NCBI GenBank assembly: GCA_015680685.1
Contig: MNCI01004036.1
Span: 451,396 to 515,395 of the forward strand
Source of the DNA: Gnetum montanum
Lineage: Eukaryota > Streptophyta > Gnetopsida > Gnetales > Gnetaceae
Length of the DNA stretch: 64,000 bases
Reading direction: 5' to 3'
The notes beneath the pieces are model-generated. The model ran no database searches, was not told the DNA's origin, and was given only the letters and a program-made list of their open reading frames with translations. A program made the translations under genes and the position numbers. Positions 47,951 through 60,690 of the stretch are shown here, piece by piece (position 1 is the stretch's first letter; each line of letters opens with the position of its first letter).

Positions 47951-49260
47951 GTTTGGTAAACCCATGATTTTGACATTGATTGAGCATGTAATTGTAATTA
48001 GACATCTAATGATTCATTAGTGTCTTGCTTCCATCATGCTACCTTTTTTCTTAGATTTGCAACTTGAGCATAAGTTTGAAACCTAACATTAAATATTGAT
48101 GGTTGCCTAGGACATTTTTTGGCCCATATTTGATTGCCTAATTAGTTTATAGCCTTAAATTAGAATATTTATTTTATTTTAATATTTTATGATCCATTGC
48201 TTTTGTTTCCAATTATTTTTCTAAGTTTTTGATGATGGGAATTGGTTGAGAGGGCAGCTATCAATCATAGTTTGGTAATGCTAAATAATATTCTATCCAT
48301 AACACTAACATATTTGCTCCAAGTAAATCTGTGGCTTTTATGCTTATGCCTTTGTATTGCAATGCACAAGGAATGAAATTTGGAAGGGCAAGGGGAGCAT
48401 GCATGGGAAACAACAATCCATGAGAATTCAAAAATATTTTGCAACACAAGATTTATTACCAAACTTGGTATTAGTTATCCTTCTCATCATGCAATCATAG
48501 TGATCTAACCAAACTTGTTGTGGAATACATTGAATCTAGTAAAATGGTGAGTTGGATAATTTTCGATATAGCAGATGTACTAAAATTTAACTTAGTTTTT
48601 GCAAGATTCTATTGGCAAAATTATAAAAATACATGAGTATCATAAATATCAAAATATCTTATGCAACTAAAAATAGATATAGTTTCAATTTTACAAAGTT
48701 GGTTAGAAGTGTGACCTAACTAAAAAGAATCATTGTTTCAACTTTACAAAGTTGGTTAGAAGTGTATCATTTTTTTATTGTTGTTAAGACATGGACATAG
48801 GGGTTGGTAGCACAACCCTCTAACCATAGTAGGTATATATAACCTACTAAACAAAAGTGTCTCATTGCAAAGCTACTCCTTTTCTGCCACATTTTCAAAA
48901 TTAATGAATTTCGTGAAACATAATTGAAAATGATTTTAAAGCTCCAAGGTGACTAGCTAAGCGAATCACCGGTAAGCACAGTTCCATATTGAAAACTTTA
49001 CAAGACTAAGGGTACTTGGGCTAGAGACGCGGAGGCATTCAAAGGAAGAAGCAAGATATCGGGTACAATTAACCCTTAAACCTGTAAACTCACGAGAAAT
49101 CAGCAAACCATCAGCTAAGCCAAAAGCCAATTGCATTAAAACAAAAAATCTCATAATATATTTTTGTTAACTCAGATTACATTTTTCTGAACTCAGAATA
49201 CATGCCACAATTTACAATCAACAATAAAGGGGTTCAGCAAACAGACAAGCGGTGCAGATA
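47951..49260. other. Intergenic sequence between element P and the PMI1-type gene
   Basis: 48270-48440 repeats the sequence at 39190-39360. A 30-base phrase containing 'ttacaaagttggttagaagtgt' occurs at 48682 and 48733, a short 51-base tandem duplication. No gene is supported. Confidence 0.6.
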
Positions 49261-49264
49261 CTCG

Positions 49265-49274
49265 TTTATTTATT
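49265..49274 (-). terminator. Candidate polyadenylation signals of the PMI1-type gene
   Basis: Two overlapping AATAAA hexamers lie on the - strand about 210 bases past the stop codon at 49483. Longer AAAT repeats at 49400-49420 are closer to the stop but read TTTATT on the coding strand. Confidence 0.45.
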
Positions 49275-49482
49275 GACACTTGGCGCTGCTTGGTTGGCTC
49301 TCACACAAGAGACGAACATGGGCATCCATAGATAAACACAAACAGCAGAAACAGCAAGCTCAACACTGGATAAGATAAGCAGCCAAAACCAATGATGATA
49401 ATAAATAAATAAATAAAAATTAGAATTAAACATCGTTGATAATAACTGTGGTTGGATGACTTGGGTTACTGGCCAACTAGGG

Positions 49483-52400
49483 TTAGGGTTTAAGCGCTGC
49501 CACATCTGCATTTCGAACGGAAAAAAGCAGCGTCCCTTCGTCTCCCGCTGACGAAACGCTCAGAGTCAGACTCCAGACCATGTCTGTGCCTCTTTTGGCC
49601 CTGACACCGCCACCGCCACTCGCTCCAGGAGAAGGAGGCGCCAACGAGTGGCGCAAAAGCCACTGCGTAGCCAGCTGTTTCTGCTTAGCCGCCATGGCTT
49701 TAGCGCTCTCGTACCTCACTCCGCACAGATGAATCCCCGTCACTCTCATCATGTGCTCGTCCTCATCGTCCTCCTCCTCATGTGCGTCAGCATCTGAGCG
49801 AGCTTCGCACTGCATCAGCCCAATCATGGGCCACCCCAGGGCCTCGTAGTCCCTGTCAGGGTCCCGCAGTTGCACGCCCACCACTACGTTCCCACCAGCG
49901 CATGTGCTCTTCCCGCGGTCCAGTGCGACTGCCCCGGCGAAGAAGTCCCGCACATGGGCCCCGGCCTGCGAGGGCACCACGTAGGGGGGAGCTTGAGTGG
50001 GCATGTCGCACATGATGAGGAGCCCCTGCAGAGCCATGCACTCGAGCGCCAGCGACGTGGCCGCCACCAGCGGCACGTCGTGGCCGGGGATGGCTTCGTG
50101 GGACATTTGCATGTGCGCGTGCGGGGCCGCCGTGGCGGCCCTTCTGAGCCGCTTGGCCAGAGCCGAAGTGGCGCCCTCCAGGGTGATCTGCTGCAGCGTT
50201 TTGCCGGTGAGGTCCTCCATGTGCGTGAGCTCCGTGGCCCCTGACATGAGCGCCGCGGCCCCCGTGGCTGCCATTTTTTGTGTGAGCTCGTACAGGGTAT
50301 CGCCGGTTGTGTTGGGAATTAGCATGGCCTCTGACATGTGCAGAGAAAGTTGTTTTCCTCTGATTTCAACAAGCAGACCACCGTCTCTTGTGGCCACTAT
50401 TGACTGTTTGGCTGCACCGTTGCAATTTCAATCGGAGATAAGCAAAAACTAACTCAAATTTTAAGCTCCCTATCATGTAAGCATAATTAAATTAAGAAAG
50501 GTTGTGAGTTATTGTTTTGGTAATGCATAAAAATTTTTCAAATCAGAACCGGTTGGAAAAAGGAATGTAGAGTGCGTAAGCTATCTGTTCTGGTTAGGCA
50601 GGAAGGATCGGAGAAGGATATCGACTCTCAAATAAAAAAAACCAAGGATTGAACATTTACGTATTAGTGTTAATTTTCTTTTAACAGTAAATAACTGAAA
50701 AGAATTCGTACAGGGAAATAAGTTTAAAATGAGGATGATGAATACCATACTAAAAACAGCTCAATTTTCTCGATGCTCATGATGGTGCTTTGTTCAACTA
50801 ATATGAAGTAACCCTATGTTGTTAACGTAGGTGAAAGGAATTGTAAGTGATTTTCTGTAACCAGTGTTTTCTGCCTTTAATAAATTTGAATCACCAAAGC
50901 TGGAATTTTTAATTACGAAATTGCAAATTGCAAATGACTACCGATTGTGCTGTCGGGTTTGCAGATTTTGGCCATGGTTTCTGGAATGGGGAAACCCTGT
51001 TCGATCTCAGATGCTGCTTCGTCCAGCAGTTTTTCCAGGTCAACGTCAGCCTGCTCATCGTCTTCCAGCTCCAGCATATGAAGAAACTCTCCTGTAACTT
51101 TGTCTATCTCGTCCATGTCCATGCTTCCTACTTTTGCTTTCTTCTTCTCTGCACATAATCCAAAAAGTCACCGCACCAACCAAAACAAATGGCTTTCTGT
51201 TCATCGTCAAATGACTAAAAGGCTTTAAAATCCCAAACGTAAACAATGCATTTTTCAACCACACAAAATTTTCAAAGAAAACGAAACGCAACACGCAAAT
51301 TCAGAAAAATGTAGAAGCATGACTGACCAAGTTCAGTTTCCTTTTCCTGAGGAATTGGGTTCCTAGCAGAGGAGTCATCTGCGTTCGAAGAATTCTTGAC
51401 GATGGAAGACTCGAGTTCTTCAATTTGGCGAGCAAGGCTCTCCAGATCACTGAGACGTCTCTGTTTCAGAACCTCAATCACTTCCTTCACCACTTCTCCT
51501 CCACCTGAAACTTCATCTTCTGCATTTTCCTCGTCTCCGCCCTTAACATCTTCCACCTTACTCTCCTCTACTTCTGGCTTGCTGTTGCTCATCTCCTTCT
51601 CCGTCGGAGGTTCTGGGTTATGGATCTCCACCCCTTTTTCCTCCACCACAAAATCATCCACTACATCCACAACCGAGTCCTGTTGCTGAAAAAGAGGCTG
51701 GGGCTGCTGCTCATCAGGTTCAGTTTCTCGAGTTATTTCTTTATTATGTTCAGGACGAGGACGAGGAGAGAGAGGCTGATCCAGATAAAATGAATCAAGC
51801 TGAGCAAGCTGAGCCTGAGGAGTGTACTTAGAAAAACCTCCCTGGGGAGTTCCTCTTGCAGAACCAGGCAGACTCTTGGAAATTCTGCGATCTCTCACAG
51901 GAAAGGAATCCTTGAAGCGGGAGCTGAGGCCTCCAGATGGGTGACAAGCGGATGCATTTTTGTCCAGAATGTCGTAGCCCAGTCCTAATACTAGTTGAGA
52001 TCCTCTGGCCTTCCCCCACAGATCGAATATTGCGTTCCAGCCATCTTTTTCTTCACCGTCTATGTTCTTGTGTAGCAGAACGCTCAGATCCACATGGTAT
52101 TTGCCGAATTCCAGTGCTTCTGCGTCCACTGCAAATATCGTGACTGTGAATGGCCTCGACTGGAATCCATGGCTCTTGCTGGAGTATACGTGGCATCTTA
52201 TGTGCAGCGTCTCCTCGAATTCAGCCAAACCCTGTGCACAGTATTTAGATTTGGAAATTTGAGAAAGCAAAGGAAAGAAGTAGCAATTCATAAACATTTG
52301 TGAGAGTAATATAAACATAAAACGTATAAGAAGCGTGTGCTTAAAAACTATTGAATTTCGTTGTCGCTGAGTATTCAATAAAAGCTCTACATTCAGCCCA

Positions 52401-54071
52401 AGATAAGGGGCGGTTTTATCAAGGAAAGAGTTGGCTTACAAAAATGGAAGGAAGGATATCTTCAGTTATGATACTAAATACGGTTTTAAAATTATAAATC
52501 AGATAATTTAGAATAAGAAAATAGTTTTACTTATCTAATATTAGTATTAGAGGTGAATTTCTGCAATAACAGGACGTCTTTCAATCCAAATTGCCAGGGC
52601 CCAAGCGGGATTGTTTTACTTCACAAATGAGATAGTGAGTTGTTTTCGAATCTCCAGAGAAGAACAGGCACGCCAACTTCAGTTGAAATAGTAAGGTCGA
52701 TATACTTCGCGTTACTATTTGAGACAGAAAAAACCGAATGCAATAACACGTAATTTGCTAGTGGCTAGAATGTGTGGTAAGGAAAATTGAAAATAATTAC
52801 CCATCAGAAAATTTAGTTGCTTGTAATTTATGGGTGTGATTAGTGACAAGGGAAAAGAACTCAAAAAACGAATTAAAAATAAGCGAAAATCGATGAGATG
52901 GACTAATGTTGTCAGCAAGATCCGTGGAATGTCCCTGGGATAGTTTCATGGCATGTTACGATGAAATACAAGAAATTCGGCAGCGGAAATTGAAATATTT
53001 TAAAGGAAATGGTTTTGAAGTTGAATATACGGAACACATCCTTCCTAGAAGTTTATAAATGTACGAACTGAACTGAAAAGGTTTCAAATTCGGTTTAATT
53101 CCAAACTCAAAACTGGGTTTTTAGTTTCAAACCACTAACACCACTCAGCACATGAACCATACAAAATCATTCAGTTTCGAACACAAAAGACTCAGACCAA
53201 TAACTGGCCTGCAAATCGGTTCATAACTGGGGCAGCAAAAACATGGATTCAGGAGACATCTGAGAGAACGGTTTTCAGATTCAGGGACGGCCGGACGGCA
53301 CATTTATGACTCAAATTCGTAATTGGGAAACAGGAAAGAACCACGAACAACTGAACTGACAAACAAAGAAATGGAAAAATCATCCACGAGTACCTGAAAA
53401 ACACGAGCAGGCAAGGTTTGCACAGCACCTTCTCTGGTTTCCTTCTTCCTGAGCGCAACACAGAGCCGGATTCCATTCATGGAATGAGATAGACCACGCA
53501 CGCAATCCACATAAACGGAGAAAACACAGGAGAACCGCTGCATGCCAATGTGGGAGATGGCTCTGAAAGGCTTCCATTTCCAGAAACTTCTGTTCCTATC
53601 TGCGCATTCTTCCAGAGTCCTACTCAGCTTCAATCCTTCCATGGTTTCTTCTTCATCCTCATCTTCCTCCTCTGCAGCTTTCCCATATTCCCACTCTTCT
53701 TTTCTGCGCCTGAGAGGACTGAGCGACTGCCTGCCATGCCTGCTTCTGCTTCTGCTGCTCCTGATATCTGGGCTAGAATCCCTCCATGGCGGATGAGCAA
53801 TGGAATGCCTCTTGGGTTTTCCCGAAGAAATAGTTCCCAGAGAATACGATGCTGTAGCTGCAGTTGCAGGTTTCTCCTGGTATTCTTCTTCTTCCTGGAT
53901 GATTCTGGATGCCGAAGCTCTTCTGTTTTTGTTGTTGCTGTCTTTGTTGTTTCCGTTTCGTGGTGGGTACAGAGTTTGGCTTAGAACTTCCAGTTCCTGC
54001 CGCAGCTCCTTGCTTGCTGGGTTGCTTCTGCTTGGAGATTTCAGGCTGTAAAACCTTTTGGTCGTTGCCAT
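49483..54071 (-). CDS. PMI1: PLASTID MOVEMENT IMPAIRED 1 (PMI1)-type protein, 4 exons
   Basis: Exons on the - strand are 54071-53394, 52231-51328, 51148-50942 and 50411-49483. All introns are GT-AG (1162, 179 and 530 bases) and phases fit (0, 1, 1), giving 905 codons plus stop. Exon 1 starts MATTKRFYSLKSPS and has a Ser/Arg-rich part. The NT-C2 domain runs from WKWKPFRAISHIGM (residue 164) across intron 1 (GLAEFEETLHIRCHVYSS) to about residue 320. Exon 2 continues with a Ser/Pro- and Glu-rich disordered part, exon 3 with an acidic helical segment (EFLHMLELEDDEQ), and exon 4 with the conserved PMI1 C-terminus (TRDGGLLVEI, LTGKTLQQITLEGATSA, VQLRDPDRDYEALGWP). Arabidopsis PMI1 (843 residues) and its relatives act at the plasma membrane and on actin in light-driven chloroplast and nuclear positioning. 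PMI1-RELATED paralogues share the architecture, so the exact orthology is open. Confidence 0.92.
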
Positions 54072-54330
54072 TTCTCAGCTCTTCTTTGTTCAGGGTTTCT
54101 CTCCGAATGTGCTGTTAACAGCCGTTGCTCTGTTTCGAAATCAACCTTTGCAGCAATTGCAGCTGCTGTTTCTAGTGGATCATGTCGTGGTGTTTGGATT
54201 GGGTTACACGATGGCGGACTTTTTCTTGGTTTTATGTTGTGTGGCGTAGAAAGAGGCAAGCATGAACCAGGAATCTCTCTGTTCTCACCAGTCAGTCTGG
54301 TTCTGGTTCTGATTGTTTGCATGGATGGGA
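54072..54330 (-). promoter_or_regulatory. Likely 5' leader and core promoter of the PMI1-type gene
   Basis: The first ATG of exon 1 is at 54071. Upstream sequence is GC-richer than the flanks and has CAGCTGC repeats near 54150-54170. No clear TATA box is seen within this stretch. Confidence 0.4.
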
Positions 54331-54775
54331 TGACTTTGGCATTGTACTAAAGACAGAATTGAAATACAAGTCTGGTGAGTGGTTCAAAATGAGCAACATC
54401 AGCAACAGTGGCATTTATGGACGCTGTTGCTCTGATTTAATAGAGCCAGCCCCCACCATTGTTTTAACAGTTTCTCTGATTGCCACCGTTGCGCCCATGA
54501 AGCCTCAATCAGGAGTAACGTTGAAAAACCCTCCCAATCAACAGCAGTACATCAGCAAAAATTCCAGTCATCCTTGCATCCATCGATACTTTCGTCTCAT
54601 CTGAAAATTTGTGTTTGCGTATGTACTCGTCTCTTCGAAATTTTAGCTACGCAATGAATGCCCTTAGTCCAGTAGCAACTTTTATGGCAAAGGTTATTTT
54701 TGTTTACATTAGGACATGAATGCCATACATGCTATAGCGGATGGATTCTTACGGCATCCACCCATGGCCATGGCT

Positions 54776-54783
54776 CCACGTCA
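54776..54783 (-). promoter_or_regulatory. ACGT-core bZIP-type site upstream of the PMI1-type gene
   Basis: TGACGTGG on the - strand (CCACGTCA on +) is a C-box/G-box hybrid of the kind bound by plant bZIP factors. It lies ~700 bases upstream of the start codon. Single sites of this length occur by chance. Confidence 0.3.
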
Positions 54784-55600
54784 TGCCCATAAATTGCATC
54801 GTCAACAAAAAATGTAAGACAAACTGTGTTTCTGGTCCTTCGCTTCGTCCCTCTCTGCTGTGCTTCGTTTGTCTACTTCGGCAGCAGCACATCCCGTCTA
54901 AGTAAATGTTTTGTGTGTTTTGCTGTATTTATTTTCAAAATAGTCATGGAAATTGTTTCTTTTGAAATCTAGTAGATTGTCAACATTAGTTTGCTTCTTT
55001 GGTCCAGGGTTTAGAGTTTTTCATACGTTCAATTTCAGTGTGAGTCTATCCAGCTCATAATTTTTTTCGCACTACGACGAGGATACTTGACTCGCACATT
55101 TTTAAAAAAAATTATTTAACTATGCAACCTAATGTGTCTTGCATTTGAATTTTTTTTTGCAGTGCCAATCACTTCAAATATGAAATATGAAACATGCAAT
55201 TCATTGTTACTTGCATTAATAGAAACTAAATTTTTACATTGTGAATCTATGTGTCACATTATTTTTGTAATGGAAATGACACGCAATTTCGTGGCACTAT
55301 TTTGTTATTTTTTGTTGTAAGAGACCTATGCCTCGCACTATTCGTTTACATCTATTGGAAAATTGAGACCACACTGCACTGCGCAATTTTGTGGTACTAT
55401 TTTTTTATTTCTTGGTTTTCAACTACCATTTGTTGAGATCTATTCGTATTTGAAAACTATGACATGGAGTTTCATGGCATTATTTTTTTTATGTTCTTGG
55501 TTTGTGATTGCGAGAGACCTATGCATCACAATTTGTTAGTAGTACATTTGCGAGTGAATTGCTACTGTAGTTTGGTAGCCCTATTTCTAATGTGTTAATA
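54784..55600. other. AT-rich intergenic sequence
   Basis: Phrases such as 'gagacctatgc' (55321 and 55515) and 'gcaatttcgtggcactatttt' (55283, 55383) recur, so a degenerate repeat may underlie 55240-55550. No gene is seen. Confidence 0.45.
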
Positions 55601-57398
55601 TTGTTAATTTTAATGCAGAATAGCTACAATTGGCTAATTGTTTGTGAAAATCTGCTTCATAGTGGTTGTTGTCAAAGTTATATTTAATCATGAGTGTGGT
55701 AAAAGCTAAAGAGAATAGCAAAAGGGATCTTCCATGTGAATAGTTGTATTTTTTGAATTGTAGTTATTTCAAAAGTATATTAATATGCTTGTTCATCAAT
55801 TTTGTTTGTGTTATTTTTGAAATTGTAGCTATTGCCTTAATTTGTGAATGTAATGTTGAAAGTATTTTGGAGTTACCAAAAATGGAATTTATAATTGGAT
55901 GACTATGAAAGGCTACTGTGATAGTAATGTTGGTTACAATTTTTATGAATAATTGACAATAAATACTTTTCAAGCCATTGTACAAGGTCAGAATTTCACC
56001 TTTAAAGCAAATAATATTGCAAATATCATATAAGTTTCATGCAATAATGAGCCAACTATCAAAAAATGAAGGTGGAAGGAAACTGAAAATCATTTAATTC
56101 AGCATGCTAAAAAATTTAATAAGAAAGATAGCAACCCAAATTGCTATTTGGAGTTAATGTTGCTCTCCAAATTTATGCAGTGGGCTTTATTTCTAGTAAA
56201 GGTAATCAAAGCTAAAATTTCTAATAATGCAATTTTACTCATGTGAACATTGGATAATAATGAAGGTCTTTCTTTTAATATTCTAATGACCATACTATTT
56301 GAGATGAGAAGATGTGAAAGCGTGGTAACTTCATGATGTTAAAGAGTCTCTTGGCTTTTTAGTTGTTGTAAGCAAATTATTATAGAAACATAACATACAG
56401 TGTATCCCTATGCAATTTCAAGATATAGTGAAGTTGAATCTTTATAGCATTTTTAGGAATGCATCATTGTTTGAGAGACTTGAAAGCTCATTTGATGTGA
56501 AATAAGATGATAAACCTTCTATGTAAGATGTGTGCCGTCATGACAAATGTTTTCTAAAAGTAATTGAAGACAAGTTAGATAATGTGATCAAGACATTATG
56601 TTAATATTCCAAAAATAGTGCAACACTTTGGAATATTATGGAGGAGCTAAAATTTGACAAGTCTTGGTTGCTAGAAGAGAATAATGTATTAAAGGCAAAA
56701 ATATAAAACTTTGTGCCTAATGAAAATAGTTGCATGGACAAACTTATTGTTCAGAATTAGAAAATGGATAATAAAATTATAGTACTAAATGCTAGAATCT
56801 GCATGCTAAGGAATGCATTAGTGCCTAAAAACATTCACTTTGATAGAAGCAACATCATAGAAGACCCTAATAATAATATGATGTTGTACATTTTTTATAT
56901 TTCTTTAAATATTTATTATTTTTGAAAGTTTCTCTTTTAATATTCTTAATGTCAATATGTGTACCAAATTTGAATAATATGGGAACACCCAAAGCAACCA
57001 GAAGATTATTTATTTCTGTTGAACACAATAAAGAACAAATAATCCATAAGATGAAAATTTTCTAGAAAGCAACATGTAACTAAACTTGATATTGTTATTG
57101 CATATGTTATGCTTAAAAATTTAAATATTTGATTATTACTCACCCTATTGTCTTATTATATGTATGAAACTATAATAGTAAAATGTAGTCTAAGTTTATT
57201 ATCTAAATTTTCCATTTTGCAGTTGATGCTAATATTGATTAGAAAACACCAATTGATGATTCTGTAATAACTGACAAATTGATGCACTTGCTTGTTTTCT
57301 CTATGCTTGACAATAAAGAGTTTATGAGGACATCATTTGCCCCATATGTTGCCACATGATTCTTTTTTACAAGTTTATATAAAAAAGGGTGAAAAGAA
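55601..57398 (+). pseudogene. Decayed coding-like sequence upstream of the Ulp1 relic
   Basis: Several short same-sense stretches read like protein (for example around 56130-56320, containing LLSKFMQWALF and LSFNILMTILFEMRR) but are broken by stops every 20-50 codons. Given the peptidase downstream, this may be the rest of one transposon-borne protein. No domain is recognised. Confidence 0.35.
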
Positions 57399-58050
57399 TG
57401 ACTAGACAATGACATCATAGATGTCTACATTATGCACTTAAAAGAACTTCAAAAGTCTCTCTATGGCTATCATGAATTTCAAAATATAAAATATTTTATC
57501 TTCAACACTATGTTTCAATGTTATGTGAAGTTCTTCGAGAGTAGGATGCAGGTGTCTTAGAAAAATCAGTTGAGACATAGATCAAAGAACAACAATAAAA
57601 GACATATTGTAAATTTTGAAAGTGGCATGTTGGTTGAAGAAGAAGTTGATGATTTTGTTGTAAAAATAGATTTTGTTAAAGAGCTTAAAAATAAAACATG
57701 TTAGGATGAGTTCTTGTAATTTGAACACACAATTTTTTGTCTTTCTTTGAACACAAGTGGACATTGGGTTCTTGTTGTTGTTAACGTACCGACATATAAA
57801 ATTTTGGCGTATGATTTAATGTTTTCTTCACAACATCTTGTAGTAGTTAGAAGATTGATGTTGAATTTTATTGACTGTTTATTTGATGATGAGTTTGTTT
57901 TCTCTAAAGGTGTCATGAAACTAAAGAAAAAGAGGAAAAAATGTGTTACAAAATGAAATGTAATTATAGTTGAAGGTCTTCCAAAATAAAAAAAATGGAT
58001 ATAATTGTGGAATGTATACAATAATATATATGCATTACTTGGTACTTTGT
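57399..58050 (+). pseudogene. Ulp1-like C48 cysteine peptidase relic
   Basis: From 57399 the frame reads stop-LDNDIIDVYIMHLKEL, where Ulp1 proteases have W-L-N/D-D; the Trp codon appears to have become TGA. NTSGHWVLVVV (catalytic His codon at 57762), KILAYDLM (Asp at 57813, 17 residues later) and, after a frame change, NGYNCGMY (Cys at 58006) give the His-Asp-Cys order of the family. At least three in-frame stops make it inactive. Ulp1-type peptidases remove SUMO; in plants similar domains are often carried by MULE and CACTA transposons, which fits this repeat-rich place. No terminal inverted repeats were found. Confidence 0.75.
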
Positions 58051-58404
58051 AAAGAGTTGAATTTCACTGTCGGTTATGTTTTAGTGTATCAGAAGATCAT
58101 GATATAGGAAATCCTAAGTTCTCCTAGAGTTCATCAAGTTTGTAGAAACATGTGTTTACGGCATATGCTAAATGAGAATTGTAGTGAACATGGTCCAGTT
58201 ATATTATGTGATGTAACTAAATTTGATGATAGTCATTATCTATGATGCATTCCATTTTTCTGATGCTATTGTGTCGTAATGTATCTCTTCCATGATTTTG
58301 TAAATAAATTTGTGTTGCGTTTTGGTTGTAATAAATATTGTTTTTATTTTTGTAAAAGTATATGTAATAAATTATTTGTAATGTCTTCTATTTAGGTGGG
58401 TTGT

Positions 58405-58428
58405 TATATATATATATATATATATATT
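58405..58428. repeat. (TA)n microsatellite
   Basis: Twelve uninterrupted TA units. Confidence 0.95.
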
Positions 58429-58614
58429 CAATTATTAATTGTTACAACATTTTTGGTCTCTCATAACTCATCCTTAATTGTGGCTTACATGTTAAGACAA
58501 GTCTAATACTCATGATTAAACAAAAGCTTCAAAAATATGTTTGAAATAAATACATGGCATTGAAAGATATAAAATATTAATTTAAAAAGTTTTAATTGAT
58601 TTGTGCTAACCTAC

Positions 58615-59165
58615 ATGTTGCATCGTTCTTGTACATCTATATTGTGATAACATGCGACATGTAGGGCATCACACTCTAGGGATGCGAAACCATACGTCTT
58701 GCATGTCATTGTAGTTTCAAAAATGGTTGCAATATGCATGTTCTTGTTGCTGATGGGCAGAGTTTGCGATGACATGTGCATTGTAGTAGCATGCACTGTT
58801 TCTAGAGTGTGAGAACATGTTAGTCACAATTTAATGCATTATGTTAAGCAGGTCTCTATTTTAGGTTGCGAAATGATTACGATTCACAACTTCACGCAGT
58901 ATTTTCGAGTTTTCAAGTTATGAGGAAAATGCGTGTCACATGGACTTGCACACCAAGGTTGTGAAACCATGCATGTGGCATGTCAACACAATTTCAAAAC
59001 AACATGTGATACACATGTTCTTGTAGCCTACGTAAAGATTTTACAAAGACATGCAAGTTGCAATTTGATGCACTATGTTCTACTGGTCTTTATTTTAGGT
59101 TGTAAGGGGAATGCAATTTGTAGATTCATGCTAGTTTTGGGTGAACTGCGAGGCTATGCAACTAA
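58615..59165. repeat. Two-copy degenerate tandem repeat, period about 278 bp
   Basis: Parallel phrases recur in order: 'gaaaccatacgtcttgcatgtc' at 58686 and 'gaaaccatgcatgtggcatgtc' at 58964, then 'catgttcttgt' and 'gtcttattttaggttg'-like blocks. Related words reappear at 60690-61130. No coding potential. Confidence 0.6.
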
Positions 59166-59179
59166 CACCTACTTGCAGT

Positions 59180-60690
59180 CTCAACCAGAAGGCACTTAGA
59201 CCTTTTAGAAGGGGAAAATTACTTTAAGATTGTGGTTTTAGAAGGTAGAGGATTATTCGATTGCAAATAGTAGGCAAACTACGAGGAAGTGTGACTGACA
59301 TCCTTTTGTAGTCCCAACCAGAAGGCACCCAGATCTGAGATCTTTCAAAAGGGAACAATTGCTGGAAATTTGAGGCTACTGAAAAGTAGAGGATCATCCA
59401 GAAGGTAGAAGTGTAATTTAAATGAACTCAGACCTTCCAATTGCAAATAATTACTCTAAGATTGTGGCTTACAAAAGGCAGAGGATCACCCAGTGTAAGC
59501 TTTAGGTAAACTACAAGGAAGTACAACTAGCATCCTTTTGTAGTCCCAACTGGAAGGCACCCAAACCTTTTAGAAGGGAACAATTGCTTTTACTAGAAGG
59601 AAAAGGGTCATTTGGAAGGCATTAAGACCTATCAACTACAAATAACTTCTTGGAGATTGTGGCTTTTAGAAGGCAGAGGATCATTTGGTAGCAAGGTCTA
59701 GGTAAACTACAAGCATGTGCTACTAGCACCCTTCTGCAATCCTTATTAGAAGGCACTTAGACCTTCTAGAAGGGAATAATTGCTCTAAGATTGTGGCTTC
59801 TGAAAGGCAGAGGATCATCTAGTTTCAAATTCTAGTTGAATTGTGAGGATGTGCGACTAGCACCCTCTTGCAATCCCAACTAGAAGGCACCCAGACCTTT
59901 CGAAAGGGAACAACTGCTTATGATTTAAGGCTACTAGAAGGAAGAGGATTATCTAGAAGGCTAAAGATCATTCAAAAGACATTAAGATCTTCTGGTTGTG
60001 AATAACTGCTTGGAAATTGTGGCTTTTGAAAGGTAGATGATCATTCAGTAGTAAGGTTTAGGTAAAATACGAGCATGTGCTCCTAGCATCCTCTAGTAGT
60101 TCGTACTAGAAGGCACTGAGACCTTTTAGAAGAGAATAATTACTCCGAGATTATGGCTTTTGGAAGACAAAGGATCATCCAACAATAAGGTCTAGGTAAA
60201 TTTCAAGCACGTGCTATTAGCACCCTCCCATAGTCCATATTGAAAGGTGCTTAGACCTTATAATAGGGAACAATTGTTTGGAGTTTAAGACTATCAAAAG
60301 GTAGAGGGTCATTTGGAAGATAGAAGAGTAACCGGAAGACATTAAGCCCTTTTGGTTATGAATAATTACTTGAAGATTGTGGCTTTTGAAAGGTAGAGGA
60401 TCATCCAATAGTAAGATCTAGATAAACTGTGAGGACATGCTACTAGCACCCTCCCATAGTCCCAACTAAAAGGCACTTAGACCTTCTAGAAGGAAATAAT
60501 TACTTCGAGATTGTGGCTTTCAAAAGGTAGAGGATCATATAGCTGTAAATTTTAGTTGAATCATGAGGAAATGCAATTAGCATCCTCTTGTAGTCCCAAC
60601 TAGAAGGCACCTAGACCTTTTGGAAGGGAACACTTGCGTGTAATTTGATGCTACTGGAAGGAAGAGATTCATTTGGAAGGCTGAAGATCA
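59180..60690. repeat. Degenerate satellite with alternating monomers and ~360-bp higher-order unit
   Basis: The block 'agaaggcacccagacc' recurs near 59187, 59320, 59551, 59737, 59881, 60106, 60241, 60467 and 60601. Distances mostly alternate between about 135-145 and about 185-230 bases, so every second copy is ~360 bases away (360, 360, 361, 369, 330, 364). Each unit also holds 'ggcagaggatcat' and 'ggaacaattgct'. About four higher-order units are present. Confidence 0.75.

Noticed and set aside
49483-50397. A separate 304-codon gene on the - strand
   Set aside because: It begins with GTG and continues in phase from the upstream exon of the PMI1-type gene through a good splice acceptor (exon start 50411). 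It is that gene's last exon.
49841-50452. Long + strand ORFs across 49782-50452
   Set aside because: They are antisense shadows of the GC-rich last PMI1 exon.
51272-52378. A separate 368-codon gene on the - strand
   Set aside because: Its first 49 codons are intron 1 and its last codons are intron 2 of the PMI1-type gene. Only 51328-52231 is exon.
59180-60690. CRISPR-like array
   Set aside because: Repeats are long, degenerate and lack constant short spacers, and the genome is a plant; it is a satellite.
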